The notes beneath the pieces are model-generated. The model was given only the letters and a program-made list of their open reading frames with translations. It was not told the origin of the DNA and searched no databases. Below, piece after piece: positions 27,938-35,857 of a stretch of 47,728 nt of DNA (position 1 is its first letter; every line of letters starts with the position of its first letter). Source of the stretch: an uncultured Deferribacteraceae bacterium (GTDB lineage Bacteria > Chrysiogenota > Deferribacteres > Deferribacterales > Mucispirillaceae); assembly GCA_947039395.1 (NCBI GenBank), contig CAMQYS010000015.1:1-47728 (forward strand). The letters are read 5' to 3'. The translations under genes and the position numbers were made by a program.

Positions 27938-27958
27938 TTAATATTATAGGGGTTTTAT

Positions 27959-28462
27959 ATGGGTATATTAGCATGTCACACATGTTTATCTGATGAAAAT
28001 CTCAAAGAGCTTATTAAAGTTGATGCAGAAGATTTAGTTGAAAAGGTTGAAGAGATTATTGAGGCTTTAAGTGACAGATCAATGCACTATGATTTAGATA
28101 AACTATGGGACGGATTACATTTCTTATTAACGGGAAAAACAGCAGGCGAGCCAATAGAAGGCGATCCGTTGAGTGAAGCTATTGTAGGCGTTACTAATTT
28201 TAATGAGGATGATTTTATAAGTTATATTAAGTCATCTGAAGTGGAGAAAATACTTAACTGTTTAAAAGCCGTAGACGTTGAGAAATTAAGATCTAATTTT
28301 TCTATACAAGATTTTAATAAGAATGAAGTTTATCCAAATATCTGGAAAGATGATGAGAAAGAGGAGTTATTCGATCGAATTATTGAAGAGCTTAACGGCT
28401 TGATTAAGTTTTATGAAAGAGCAATAGAGATGAAACAAAATGTTGTGATTTCTATTTATTGA
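27959..28462 (+). CDS. DUF1877 (YfbM-like) family protein
   Basis: A 167-residue soluble acidic protein. The opening MGILACH, the segment LDKLWDGLHFLLTGK, then GDPLSEAIVG and the C-terminal helix with LIKFYERAIEMKQNVVISIY follow the DUF1877 pattern. Its function is unknown. It follows hpf by 21 bp with an AGGGG site and is closed by the hairpin at 28564-28600. Confidence 0.8.
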   Translation: MGILACHTCLSDENLKELIKVDAEDLVEKVEEIIEALSDRSMHYDLDKLWDGLHFLLTGKTAGEPIEGDPLSEAIVGVTNFNEDDFISYIKSSEVEKILNCLKAVDVEKLRSNFSIQDFNKNEVYPNIWKDDEKEELFDRIIEELNGLIKFYERAIEMKQNVVISIY

Positions 28463-28563
28463 TTTATCAAGTGTTATTTATGAAAATCATATAGCTTATG
28501 TTTTAGTTAACTGTTTTGTGTATGTGTTTGTTTTTATGTTATATTAATTTTCTTTAAAATTAT

Positions 28564-28600
28564 AAATAGGTAACAGCTATGATATAGTTGTTACCTATTT
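28564..28600. terminator. Strong hairpin between convergent genes, likely bidirectional terminator
   Basis: AAATAGGTAACA at 28564-28575 pairs perfectly with TGTTACCTATTT at 28589-28600, and the stem continues inward by five pairs including one G-T. It separates the plus-strand DUF1877 gene from the minus-strand gene at 28591, whose stop codon lies in the right arm. T-runs are modest on both sides. Confidence 0.75.
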
Positions 28601-29169
28601 ATATCTAAAATAGTATTGAATGTATTTTCAAGTATCGGTTTTAATTCATCAACATTGTTCCATTTGAAATTGATATTATCGTTATATTTAATATCAATTA
28701 AGATATCGGATTTTTCTATTTCAGAGAAGTTAAGATGATTATTTAGTGCGATGATTTTTTTATGAGGTTCGCTTTCAGATATCATATAATTTATCGTACA
28801 GTTAAAAGCTTTAATATTAAATCTTTCTGTATTAAAATCAAATCGTGGAATTTCAGAAAATGTATCAGGGTGAGATATGGTTTTAATATATCTATCAAAT
28901 CCAAAAAGCAGAAAAATATCTAATACCGAGTTAGCTGAATAGACAGCAGAGTTATAGTTATCATCTCCACAGTTAAGAGCAATTACACCCATTATTAACG
29001 GTTTATATGCGAGTGCTTTATAGTTATCGTAACATCGTTTAAATTTTATTAGATCGTTACGGTTTAATTGTTCAACTTCATTTAAGATACTCATTATACC
29101 AGTTTCTATAGAGGCACTATTATATATATTTGCTTTAGCAATTATATCCCAGAATTTTATTTTATTCAT
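28591..29169 (-). CDS. DUF4240-like protein
   Basis: A 192-residue soluble protein. The start MNKIKFWDIIAKA, the segment LNRNDLIKFKRCYDNYKALAYKPLIMGVIALNCG and the later FLLFGFDRYIKTISHPDTF resemble the DUF4240 layout (FW.II near the start, a helical core, then a G...Y....HPD motif). The function of that family is unknown. No signal peptide or membrane segment. The match is by eye, so the family name is provisional. Confidence 0.65.
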   Translation of the reverse strand: MNKIKFWDIIAKANIYNSASIETGIMSILNEVEQLNRNDLIKFKRCYDNYKALAYKPLIMGVIALNCGDDNYNSAVYSANSVLDIFLLFGFDRYIKTISHPDTFSEIPRFDFNTERFNIKAFNCTINYMISESEPHKKIIALNNHLNFSEIEKSDILIDIKYNDNINFKWNNVDELKPILENTFNTILDINR

Positions 29170-29228
29170 ATTAATATATCTCCATGTAATTTTTAAGTAA
29201 TTTAATTATGATAATATTAAATTAATAA

Positions 29229-29876
29229 TTAATATGTAACTCCAATATATATGAAATATACTCCCATAAAGAGTAGTAATATAGTTGATATTTTTGATAG
29301 TATTTTCACATATTTTAGAGCAAGCGATCCGAATATTGCGATTGTAATCATAGCAACAGATGTTCCAACTCCGAATGCAAAGGTTTGTATAGCTCCAGTT
29401 ATAGCAGACTCAGATGATGCAGCACCGATAATAGCACCCATAGATAATCCACAAGGGAGCAACCCTAATATAAGTCCAGTGATAAATGGGTGAATCGAGT
29501 TTACAACTTTTATTTTTTTAAATATATTTATAGATTTTGTTGATATTTTAAATAATGATAGTATAGCGTATATGATAAGTAGCGATCCACCGATGATTGC
29601 AGCAAGCCCTTGTATCTGTACAAACGTTCCTGCGAACTGAATTACAGATCCTAGTAATCCAGCTATAGCTCCTAAAATAGAGTAAGTAATAATACGTCCT
29701 AAGTTATAGTATAGGTGAGGTATAATAAACTTTTTACCGGTTTTATTTATAGAAAACTTAGTAGATATAAATAGAGTGAATGGGTGACACATGAGTACAC
29801 AATGTCCAAACCCTCCAGACAATCCGATAAGGAAAAATGATGTTATAGTGATAATCGACATATTATATAGTAGCAT
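29229..29876 (-). CDS. SafE/COG2836-type membrane protein, possible copper-handling role
   Basis: A 215-residue membrane protein with about six segments. It has the family features GLSGGFGHCVLMCHPF at the start (usually G..HC..MCG) and a mid-protein LLPCGLSMGAIIGAA. Relatives called sulfite exporter TauE/SafE family are often beside cytochrome cbb3 or copper genes, and the paired Cys-His motifs fit metal handling. The two genes before it on the same strand may be cotranscribed, one encoding a Met-rich exported protein. ATG 29861 (MSIITITSF) is an alternative start; neither has a clear ribosome binding site. Confidence 0.8.
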   Translation of the reverse strand: MLLYNMSIITITSFFLIGLSGGFGHCVLMCHPFTLFISTKFSINKTGKKFIIPHLYYNLGRIITYSILGAIAGLLGSVIQFAGTFVQIQGLAAIIGGSLLIIYAILSLFKISTKSINIFKKIKVVNSIHPFITGLILGLLPCGLSMGAIIGAASSESAITGAIQTFAFGVGTSVAMITIAIFGSLALKYVKILSKISTILLLFMGVYFIYIGVTY

Positions 29877-29953
29877 ATTTAGATTTTATCAACAATATAT
29901 AAAAATAGGTATGATTAGAGATAGGTTAGATATAGATGAGTAGCTTTAAGTAA

Positions 29954-30217
29954 TTATGTTTCGATTATTTTTGTTTTATATCGGATAAGAATTGAGTTGT
30001 TTATATTACGTTTTAAATTTATAAAATTTATGAGTTCATTATTCTGAATTACATAAATAGCGTTTGCATATTGTGGTAAAAATATTATGTTTTTTTCATA
30101 ATTTATTTTAGCTACTTTTGTATCACTTAAACCAAGTATAGATATAAGAACATCTGTTAATTCATTACTCAATTGAATATATTTATCATTATTTTTATAC
30201 GTAATCATATTTGACAT
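29954..30217 (-). CDS. Small hypothetical protein
   Basis: An 87-residue protein starting MSNMITYKNND with no signal peptide, membrane segment or recognisable motif. It has hydrophobic/polar alternation like a small folded domain. It sits between two same-strand genes with gaps of 52 and 77 bp, which supports cotranscription, but there is no clear ribosome binding site. I do not recognise it. Confidence 0.5.
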   Translation of the reverse strand: MSNMITYKNNDKYIQLSNELTDVLISILGLSDTKVAKINYEKNIIFLPQYANAIYVIQNNELINFINLKRNINNSILIRYKTKIIET

Positions 30218-30268
30218 ATTATATTAATTTACTTTATCGTTTAATATTTTAGAGTAACGATATTTTGA

Positions 30269-30697
30269 TTAATTAAGATCAAAGAAGATATATCTTTCTT
30301 CTATACTATTATCTAAAAGTTTAATAGTTATTTTAGCGTACCATTTTTTTCTACCACTACCACATCTAGGAAGAGTAATAACTCTATTGTACTCGTTATT
30401 TTGAAAAGCTAGTTTATAGTTAAACTCTCCCATATTCATCGACATATTTAGATCAGCTACAACACTTATAACTTTACTATTATTAACAAATGCCACCATA
30501 AGTTCAAATGGGTATAGAGATCTAGGTTTATGAGAGTTAAGTTTTACAATCATAGTGTTGTTATCAGGTAGATTAAAGACAACTTTTTCATGATAAGTTA
30601 GATCGGTTAGTTGGTTATAAGGTGCAGGGAAATCAGAGTAAGCAGATTGTATGAATAGTGTAAATATAGCTACTGTAAAGAGGATTTTTTTCAACAT
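30269..30697 (-). CDS. Exported small protein with Met-rich and Cys motifs, FixH/YtkA-like
   Basis: A 142-residue protein with a clear signal peptide (MLKKILFTVAIFTLFIQSAYS, cleavage before DFPAPY). The ATG at 30697 has a CGGAG site; the longer open frame from 30790 adds an unlikely N-terminus. The mature domain has DLNMSMNMGEFNYKL followed by TLPRCGSGRKKWYAKI, a layout seen in small beta-sandwich periplasmic proteins such as FixH/YtkA. The Met cluster and Cys could bind copper. The SafE-type gene downstream on the same strand points the same way. Role is inference. Confidence 0.75.
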   Translation of the reverse strand: MLKKILFTVAIFTLFIQSAYSDFPAPYNQLTDLTYHEKVVFNLPDNNTMIVKLNSHKPRSLYPFELMVAFVNNSKVISVVADLNMSMNMGEFNYKLAFQNNEYNRVITLPRCGSGRKKWYAKITIKLLDNSIEERYIFFDLN

Positions 30698-30930
30698 TTT
30701 TTCTCCGTATAATAATGATTTTTTTATTAAGTATTTAATGCATAAATAATATATATATAGTATGATAACATAGATATTCTTTCTCAACAATATATAAAAG
30801 TAGGAGTTTCAATAATTATAAATATAGAGTTTAAAATAATTATAAATTAGTGTTATTTTTATATTACCTAGTTTTTTCAAATAAATGTTACTATATTTAG
30901 ATGTGTTAGAATGATATTAAAATACTTTAA

Positions 30931-30939
30931 TGATATAAT
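30931..30939 (+). promoter_or_regulatory. Extended -10 promoter before the first ankyrin gene
   Basis: TGATATAAT at 30931-30939 is a perfect extended -10 element (TGnTATAAT). It lies 60 bp before the ATG at 30999, with no matching -35 hexamer. It could start transcription of group I ankyrin genes. Confidence 0.45.
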
Positions 30940-30998
30940 TTATATGTATAATATTTAGATTTGTAAAGAGTTTTAGTTATAAATAATGGGGTGTTAAT

Positions 30999-31565
30999 AT
31001 GTTTATGTTTAGTAGTTTTAAAGTTTATACGGTGTTAGTTATTTTTATATTTATGTTTTTATTTACATCAACTATCTATGCGAAGCCGAGCCTTAATGAT
31101 CAGTTAATAACTGCAGCCTACGATGGAAATTTAGATAAAGTTAGATCACTTATTAATCAAGGTACAGATATAAATACTAAGGATAACAATAACGCTACGA
31201 TATTGATGTTAGCAGCACTTGGAAGCCATGTTGAAGTTGTTAGGTTTTTGTTACAATCAGGAGCAGATGTAAACCTTAAGGGTGATAAAGGTGTTACAGC
31301 ATTAATGGTAGGTATTTTTGCTAATAGCGATATTTTGGTGCGTATGTTTTTAGAGTCAGGAGCAAAGGTTGATGATAAGTTTAATGGTGTAACGGCTTTA
31401 ATGGTAGCATCAGAGATCGGCAATCTTGATATAGTTCGTATGTTAGTTGAAGCAGGTGCAGATATTAATCTTAAAAACGATCATGGTAAAACAGCTCTAA
31501 GTTATGCAGTGCTTAAAGGCAACGCTAAAGTTATTGAATATCTAAAAAGTAAGGGTGCAAAATAG
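30999..31565 (+). CDS. Exported ankyrin-repeat protein (group I, first)
   Basis: A 188-residue protein with a signal peptide (about residues 1-28, ending STIYA before KPS) and about five ankyrin repeats of 32-33 residues. They show the standard T-ALM-A-----VV--L---GADVN pattern, ending in EYLKSKGAK. Ankyrin repeats bind other proteins; no enzymatic part is present, so it probably acts as a periplasmic or secreted binding protein. GGGG precedes the ATG. First of the ankyrin array. Confidence 0.92.
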   Translation: MFMFSSFKVYTVLVIFIFMFLFTSTIYAKPSLNDQLITAAYDGNLDKVRSLINQGTDINTKDNNNATILMLAALGSHVEVVRFLLQSGADVNLKGDKGVTALMVGIFANSDILVRMFLESGAKVDDKFNGVTALMVASEIGNLDIVRMLVEAGADINLKNDHGKTALSYAVLKGNAKVIEYLKSKGAK

Positions 31566-31708
31566 TACCTATAAAAATGAGAAGTAATGTTTTATTTAAA
31601 AATATGTATAGATTAATTAATTAAGTATATATGGAGAGTTATGATGTTGATTTTAAATAAGTTAAAAGTTTTAGTTCTGTTAATGTTTTTGGTTTCATCA
31701 TTTTTATT
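31551..31708. repeat. Group I intergenic module, type 1, copy 1
   Basis: The 3' end of the preceding ankyrin gene (GGTGCAAAATAGTA), the spacer with TATAAAAATGAG and TATATATGGAGAGTT, and the first codons of the next gene recur almost base for base at 33641-33797. This is a large direct repeat that places the same ribosome binding site and signal peptide in front of two ankyrin genes. Confidence 0.85.
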
Positions 31709-32666
31709 AACAACGGTATCAGATGTTAGATCAGAGCAGAGTTTAGATTTACAGTTAGTGATAGCGTCAAGCAAAGGCGATTTAGAGAAAGTTAAATCTC
31801 TTCTAAAGCAGGGAGCAGATATTAATACTGTGTATGAGATTGGGAATACAGTATTGATGAATACAATATCCATGAATCAATTAGAGGTAGCTAAATTTCT
31901 GATTAATGAGGGAGCAGATTTAAGTATCAAAAATAATCATCATCTGACACCGTTAATGCTAGCTTCACGAGATGGTAATTTAGAGATTGTTAAACTTCTA
32001 GTCAAAGCAGGAGCAGATGTTCATGCTAAAGATAAGTATGGACAGACAGCATTGACGTTATCAGCAGATCATAGCCACAAAGAAATTGCAACTTTTTTAA
32101 TTAAATCAGGTGCAGATATTAAAGATGACTCAGCTTATAAGGCTCTTCAATCGGCAGTATTTAGCAAAGATACAGAGTATGTAAAACTATTAGTTGATGC
32201 AGGTGTTAATATTAATATCGTACCAGATGATGAAAGTTCAACACCACTTATGTGGGCATCAGGCGAAGGCTCTTTTGATATCGTAAAGGTATTAGTAGAA
32301 GGAGGAGCAGATGTTAATTTAAAAAATAAATATGGTTATACAGCTTTAATAGTTGGCTCATCTAGTATAGAAGGTATTGATGAAAACATGGATGTTATCC
32401 GTTACTTAGTAAAGCAAGGAGCAGATATCCACGCTCTTAGTAATGATAATGTAACGGCATTAATGTTTGCTTCACAGAGTGGGAATTTAGCAGCAGTTTC
32501 ATTTTATATTTCAAAAGGTGCAGATATGAATGCTAAGAATGATGAGGGTTTTACAGCACTTACTTTAGCAGAAAAAACGCTTGCTGATGCAAGTGAAGAA
32601 GAGTTGGATTATTATGAAGGAGTTCCATCAGTTATAGAATTTTTAAAAAAGAAAGGTGCAAAATAG
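31641..32666 (+). CDS. Exported ankyrin-repeat protein (group I)
   Basis: A 341-residue protein with a signal peptide (about 1-30) that is nearly identical to that of the gene at 33730, then about nine ankyrin repeats to the end (FLKKKGAK). One repeat is disturbed near residues 155-185 (GADIKDDSAYKALQSAVFSKDTEYVKLLVDAG). A GGAG site stands just before two consecutive ATG codons (31641 and 31644). Predicted exported binding protein. Confidence 0.9.
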   Translation: MMLILNKLKVLVLLMFLVSSFLLTTVSDVRSEQSLDLQLVIASSKGDLEKVKSLLKQGADINTVYEIGNTVLMNTISMNQLEVAKFLINEGADLSIKNNHHLTPLMLASRDGNLEIVKLLVKAGADVHAKDKYGQTALTLSADHSHKEIATFLIKSGADIKDDSAYKALQSAVFSKDTEYVKLLVDAGVNINIVPDDESSTPLMWASGEGSFDIVKVLVEGGADVNLKNKYGYTALIVGSSSIEGIDENMDVIRYLVKQGADIHALSNDNVTALMFASQSGNLAAVSFYISKGADMNAKNDEGFTALTLAEKTLADASEEELDYYEGVPSVIEFLKKKGAK

Positions 32667-32827
32667 TATCTATAAAAATGAGCAGGAATGTTTTTATCAA
32701 AAATATTTATAGTAATTTAATTGTTATTTTAGGGATATTATTATGATTTCAAATCGTATTAAAATATATCAAGTATTTGTGTTTAGTTTAATTATATTTT
32801 TGTTTTCAATAAATGTGAAAGCAGAAT
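32651..32827. repeat. Group I intergenic module, type 2, copy 1
   Basis: The segment running from GGTGCAAAATAGTA through TTTTTATCAAAAATATTTAT and ATTGTTATTTTAGGGA into a signal-peptide coding start recurs at 35071-35248. Here it leads into an orphan signal peptide; at the other site it leads into a complete ankyrin gene. Confidence 0.85.
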
Positions 32828-32862
32828 ATTATAAGCGAGGAGTTCAATATGGTTATAAATAA
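32743..32862 (+). pseudogene. Orphan signal-peptide ORF, truncated copy of the gene at 35164
   Basis: This 39-codon ORF starts MISNRIKIYQVFVFSLI and runs through NVKAEYYKRG to a TAA. Its first 27 codons match the signal peptide of the complete ankyrin gene at 35164 with few changes. The ankyrin body is missing and the sequence switches after codon 27-28 to the TATTATAAGCGAGG leader of the next gene (32849), which overlaps its end by 14 bp. It looks like the left end of a deletion or unequal crossover. It could still be translated as a short peptide. Confidence 0.8.
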
Positions 32863-33655
32863 TATTAAAATATTTTCTATATTAATACTCTATGTGTTTA
32901 TGTTTGCAACTGTAGAGAGAGTGTATGCGAATGAGAGTTTAAATAATCAGTTAATTGAGGCATCAAATAACGGTAATTTAGCTGAAGTAAAATCGTTAGT
33001 AAAACAGGGTGCTGATGTAAATTATAAAGATGATATAGGACGTTCGGCGATATATGTTGGATGTTGGAGGTTAGATATTGTCAAATTTTTAATTGATGCT
33101 GGAGCAGATGTTAATACTCGTTATGATAGTAATACTATTTTAATGGAAGCATCTTATAATGGAGATATTAGTATTGTTCGCTATATTATAAAACAGGGTG
33201 GAGATATTCATCTTAAAAATCATAGAGGTACAACAGCGTTACTAGAAGCGACTCGTGGTGGTTATTTAGATATTATAGAGTTTTTAGTTAATCAAGGAGC
33301 AGATGTAAATACTGCAGATCACAATTATTTCACACCATTAAAGTGGACGATTACAGAAAGTGGGGATATGGATACGATACGCTATCTTGTGAAATCTGGT
33401 GCTGATATAAATTATAAGGGTGATCTTGATGGTACAGCGTTGATGTACGCCTCTCGAGTTGGTAATCTTACTATAGTTCGTTTCTTAGTTGAGCAAGGAG
33501 CAGATGTAAATATTGTAGGTAGAAACAATATGGAGACTTTAACATCTAAAAAACTTGAAGGTTACGATAAAAATAAGTATACAGCATTAATCGCAGCCGA
33601 GCTAGAAGGACAAACGGCTGTAATTGAGTATTTAAAAAGTAAAGGTGCAAAATAG
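32849..33655 (+). CDS. Exported ankyrin-repeat protein (group I)
   Basis: A 268-residue protein with a signal peptide (MVINNIKIFSILILYVFMFATVERVYA, mature NES) and about seven ankyrin repeats ending EYLKSKGAK. GGAG lies before the ATG. One repeat is shortened (SAIYVGCWRLDIVKFL). The leader and first 120 or so bases are copied in the pseudogene at 34736. Predicted exported binding protein. Confidence 0.9.
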   Translation: MVINNIKIFSILILYVFMFATVERVYANESLNNQLIEASNNGNLAEVKSLVKQGADVNYKDDIGRSAIYVGCWRLDIVKFLIDAGADVNTRYDSNTILMEASYNGDISIVRYIIKQGGDIHLKNHRGTTALLEATRGGYLDIIEFLVNQGADVNTADHNYFTPLKWTITESGDMDTIRYLVKSGADINYKGDLDGTALMYASRVGNLTIVRFLVEQGADVNIVGRNNMETLTSKKLEGYDKNKYTALIAAELEGQTAVIEYLKSKGAK

Positions 33656-33797
33656 TATTTATAAAAATGAGCAGGAATGTTTTATTTAAAAATATGTAAG
33701 CGTAATTAATTAGGTATATATGGAGAGTTATGATGTTGATTTTAAATAAGTTAAAAGTTTCAGTTCTGTTTATATTTTTGGTTTCATCATTTTTATT
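33641..33797. repeat. Group I intergenic module, type 1, copy 2
   Basis: Second copy of the module at 31551-31708. Differences are few single bases and a short indel near AAGCGTAATTAATTAGG. Confidence 0.85.
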
Positions 33798-34731
33798 TGT
33801 AACGGTTTTAGATGTAAGTGCAAATAGTAGTTTAGATAGAGAGTTTATAGAGACGCCAATAAGTGGTGATTTACAACAGGTTAAATCTTTAGTTAAACAA
33901 GGTGCAGATATTAATGCTAAGGATAGAGAAGACAGAACAGCGTTAGCGTTTGCAGCAGTTTCTGGAAAGTTAGATATAGTACAATATTTAATAAAAGAGG
34001 GTGCTAATATAAAGGGCAATTTTGGAGCTCTTCCGCTTGTATATGCCTCTTCAGCAGGACATTTAAAAGTAGTTAAATATTTAGTAAAAAAAGGTGTAGA
34101 TGTGAATACTATACCAACTAAAGGCAGTAACGGATTTACAGCTTTAATGCATGCAGTACATAAAGGAAATTTAGATATAGCAAAATTCTTAATAAAGGCT
34201 GGAGCAGATGTAAATGGTAAAAGTAAATATGGTTATACAGCTTTAATGCAGGTTAGAACGTTAGAGATTGCAAAACTTCTAATAGATAATGGAGCAGATG
34301 TTCATGCTAAAAATAAAAAGGGTTATACAGCGTTACATCTTGCATCAGGTAATTCTCATATAGGTATAGATATGATACATTATCTTATCAAGCAAGGAGC
34401 AGATGTTAATGCTCAAAATTATGATGGTTATACAGCGTTACATCTTGCATCAGAAGTTGGTATTAAAGATATTGTTGAGCTTCTTGTAAAGAGTGGAGCT
34501 TCGATTAAAATTACAGCTTATGATGTTGAAACTAGAATGAATAAGAATGGTGTTACAGCTTTAATGATTGCCTCAAATGGAGGTTATTTAGATATTGTAA
34601 AATATCTTGTGCAACAGGGTTCAGATATCCATACTGAGACAGGTGGTGGCTACACAGCATTAATGTTTGCATCCGACAACGGAGAAATAGAGGTTATGGA
34701 TTTTTTAGAAAGTTTAGGAGCAACTCAGTAA
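33730..34731 (+). CDS. Exported ankyrin-repeat protein (group I)
   Basis: A 333-residue protein whose signal peptide (MMLILNKLKVSVLFIFLVSSFLF, mature near NSS) is a near-copy of that at 31641, followed by about nine ankyrin repeats with a more degenerate first repeat. The end is MDFLESLGATQ rather than SKGAK, so the 3' end differs from the other group I genes. GGAG site before tandem ATG codons. It is followed by a pseudogene. Confidence 0.9.
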   Translation: MMLILNKLKVSVLFIFLVSSFLFVTVLDVSANSSLDREFIETPISGDLQQVKSLVKQGADINAKDREDRTALAFAAVSGKLDIVQYLIKEGANIKGNFGALPLVYASSAGHLKVVKYLVKKGVDVNTIPTKGSNGFTALMHAVHKGNLDIAKFLIKAGADVNGKSKYGYTALMQVRTLEIAKLLIDNGADVHAKNKKGYTALHLASGNSHIGIDMIHYLIKQGADVNAQNYDGYTALHLASEVGIKDIVELLVKSGASIKITAYDVETRMNKNGVTALMIASNGGYLDIVKYLVQQGSDIHTETGGGYTALMFASDNGEIEVMDFLESLGATQ

Positions 34732-34735
34732 CATT

Positions 34736-35086
34736 ATATTATAAGCGAGGGTTATTATATTCAAACGGTAAATAATATTAAAATATTTTCTATATTAATA
34801 CTCTATGTGTTTATGTTTGCGACGGTAGAGAGAGTGAGAGTGCTGTTGAGAGTGCAATACTAATACTAAAAAGATTGTAAATGAGAGTGTGAGTGCTGTT
34901 GAGAGTTTAAATAATCAGTTAATTGAGGCGTCAAATAACGGTAATTTATAAGTTGTAAAAGTTCTAGTTGATAAAGGAGCAAGTGTCAATTATCAAAACG
35001 ATCAAAAAGAAACACCACTTACTGTTGCAGAAAAAAATAGACATTTTTTAGTTATAGAGTATTTAAAAAGTAAAGGTGCAAAGTAA
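34736..35086 (+). pseudogene. Mosaic ankyrin pseudogene
   Basis: The left part (to about 34948) copies the leader, signal peptide and first repeat of the gene at 32849, but the ATG is replaced (TTCAAACGG). There is an insertion with a repeated GTGCTGTTGAGAGT, and an in-frame TAA lies at 34949-34951. The right part (about 34952-35086) instead matches the last repeat of the gene at 35164 (NYQNDQKE, TVAEKN) with the ending SKGAK. Two different parents are joined in one non-functional copy. Confidence 0.85.
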
Positions 35087-35248
35087 TATATATAAAACAT
35101 TTTTCAGAATGTTTTTATCAAAAATATTTATAGTAATTTAATTGTTATTTTAGGGAGATTATTATGATTTCAAATCGTATTAAAATGTATCAAGTATTTG
35201 TGTTTAGTTTAATTATAGTTTTGTTTTCAATAAATGTGAAAGGAGAAT
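35071..35248. repeat. Group I intergenic module, type 2, copy 2
   Basis: Second copy of the module at 32651-32827, here followed by an intact ankyrin gene. Confidence 0.85.
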
Positions 35249-35781
35249 CTACAATGAACAGCAGTCGTACGCCAGTGAGACTACATATTAATGAGCTGAA
35301 TTTACAACTTGCTTACGCTTCGCATAGCGGAGATTTTGAACAAGTTAAATTATTTATCAAACTAGGTGCAGATGTCAATAATAGTGTGGATGAATATAAT
35401 GGCACGGCGTTAGGCAATGCAGCAGGTGAGGGACATCTTGAAATTGTTAAATATCTAGTAGAGAAAGCTCATGCAAATATAAACTTAAAACCGTTTGAGG
35501 GTGGGTATACTATTTTAGATACAGCCTCAAGGGGTGGAAATTTAGATGTGATAAGTTACTTAATTAATAAAGGCGCAGATGTAAATTTTACTGATAATAG
35601 AGGCGACACAGCGTTAATAAATGTATCAAGAGATGGCAATTTAAAAGTTGCTAAACTGCTGGTTGACGCTGGTGCAGATATCAATTATCAAAACGATCAA
35701 AAAGAAAGTGCAGTTACTGTTGCAGAAAAAAATGGACATAGTGAAGTTGTAATGTATTTAAAGAAACATGGTTTAAAGTAG
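35164..35781 (+). CDS. Exported ankyrin-repeat protein (group I)
   Basis: A 205-residue protein with a signal peptide (MISNRIKMYQVFVFSLIIVLFSINVKG) and about five ankyrin repeats beginning LNLQLAYASHSGDFEQVKLF. It ends VVMYLKKHGLK. GGGAG precedes the ATG by a short AT spacer. It is the full-length counterpart of the orphan leader at 32743. Confidence 0.9.
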   Translation: MISNRIKMYQVFVFSLIIVLFSINVKGESTMNSSRTPVRLHINELNLQLAYASHSGDFEQVKLFIKLGADVNNSVDEYNGTALGNAAGEGHLEIVKYLVEKAHANINLKPFEGGYTILDTASRGGNLDVISYLINKGADVNFTDNRGDTALINVSRDGNLKVAKLLVDAGADINYQNDQKESAVTVAEKNGHSEVVMYLKKHGLK

Positions 35782-35857
35782 TATCTATAACTTATTGATA
35801 GATAAGTTATCATTAAAATATTTACAGAAGTTATATCGTAAAATAAGAGGGTTTAAA

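Noticed and set aside
33546-34019. 157-codon minus-strand ORF across two ankyrin genes
   Set aside because: It is antisense to conserved ankyrin repeats and a signal peptide; no independent coding evidence.
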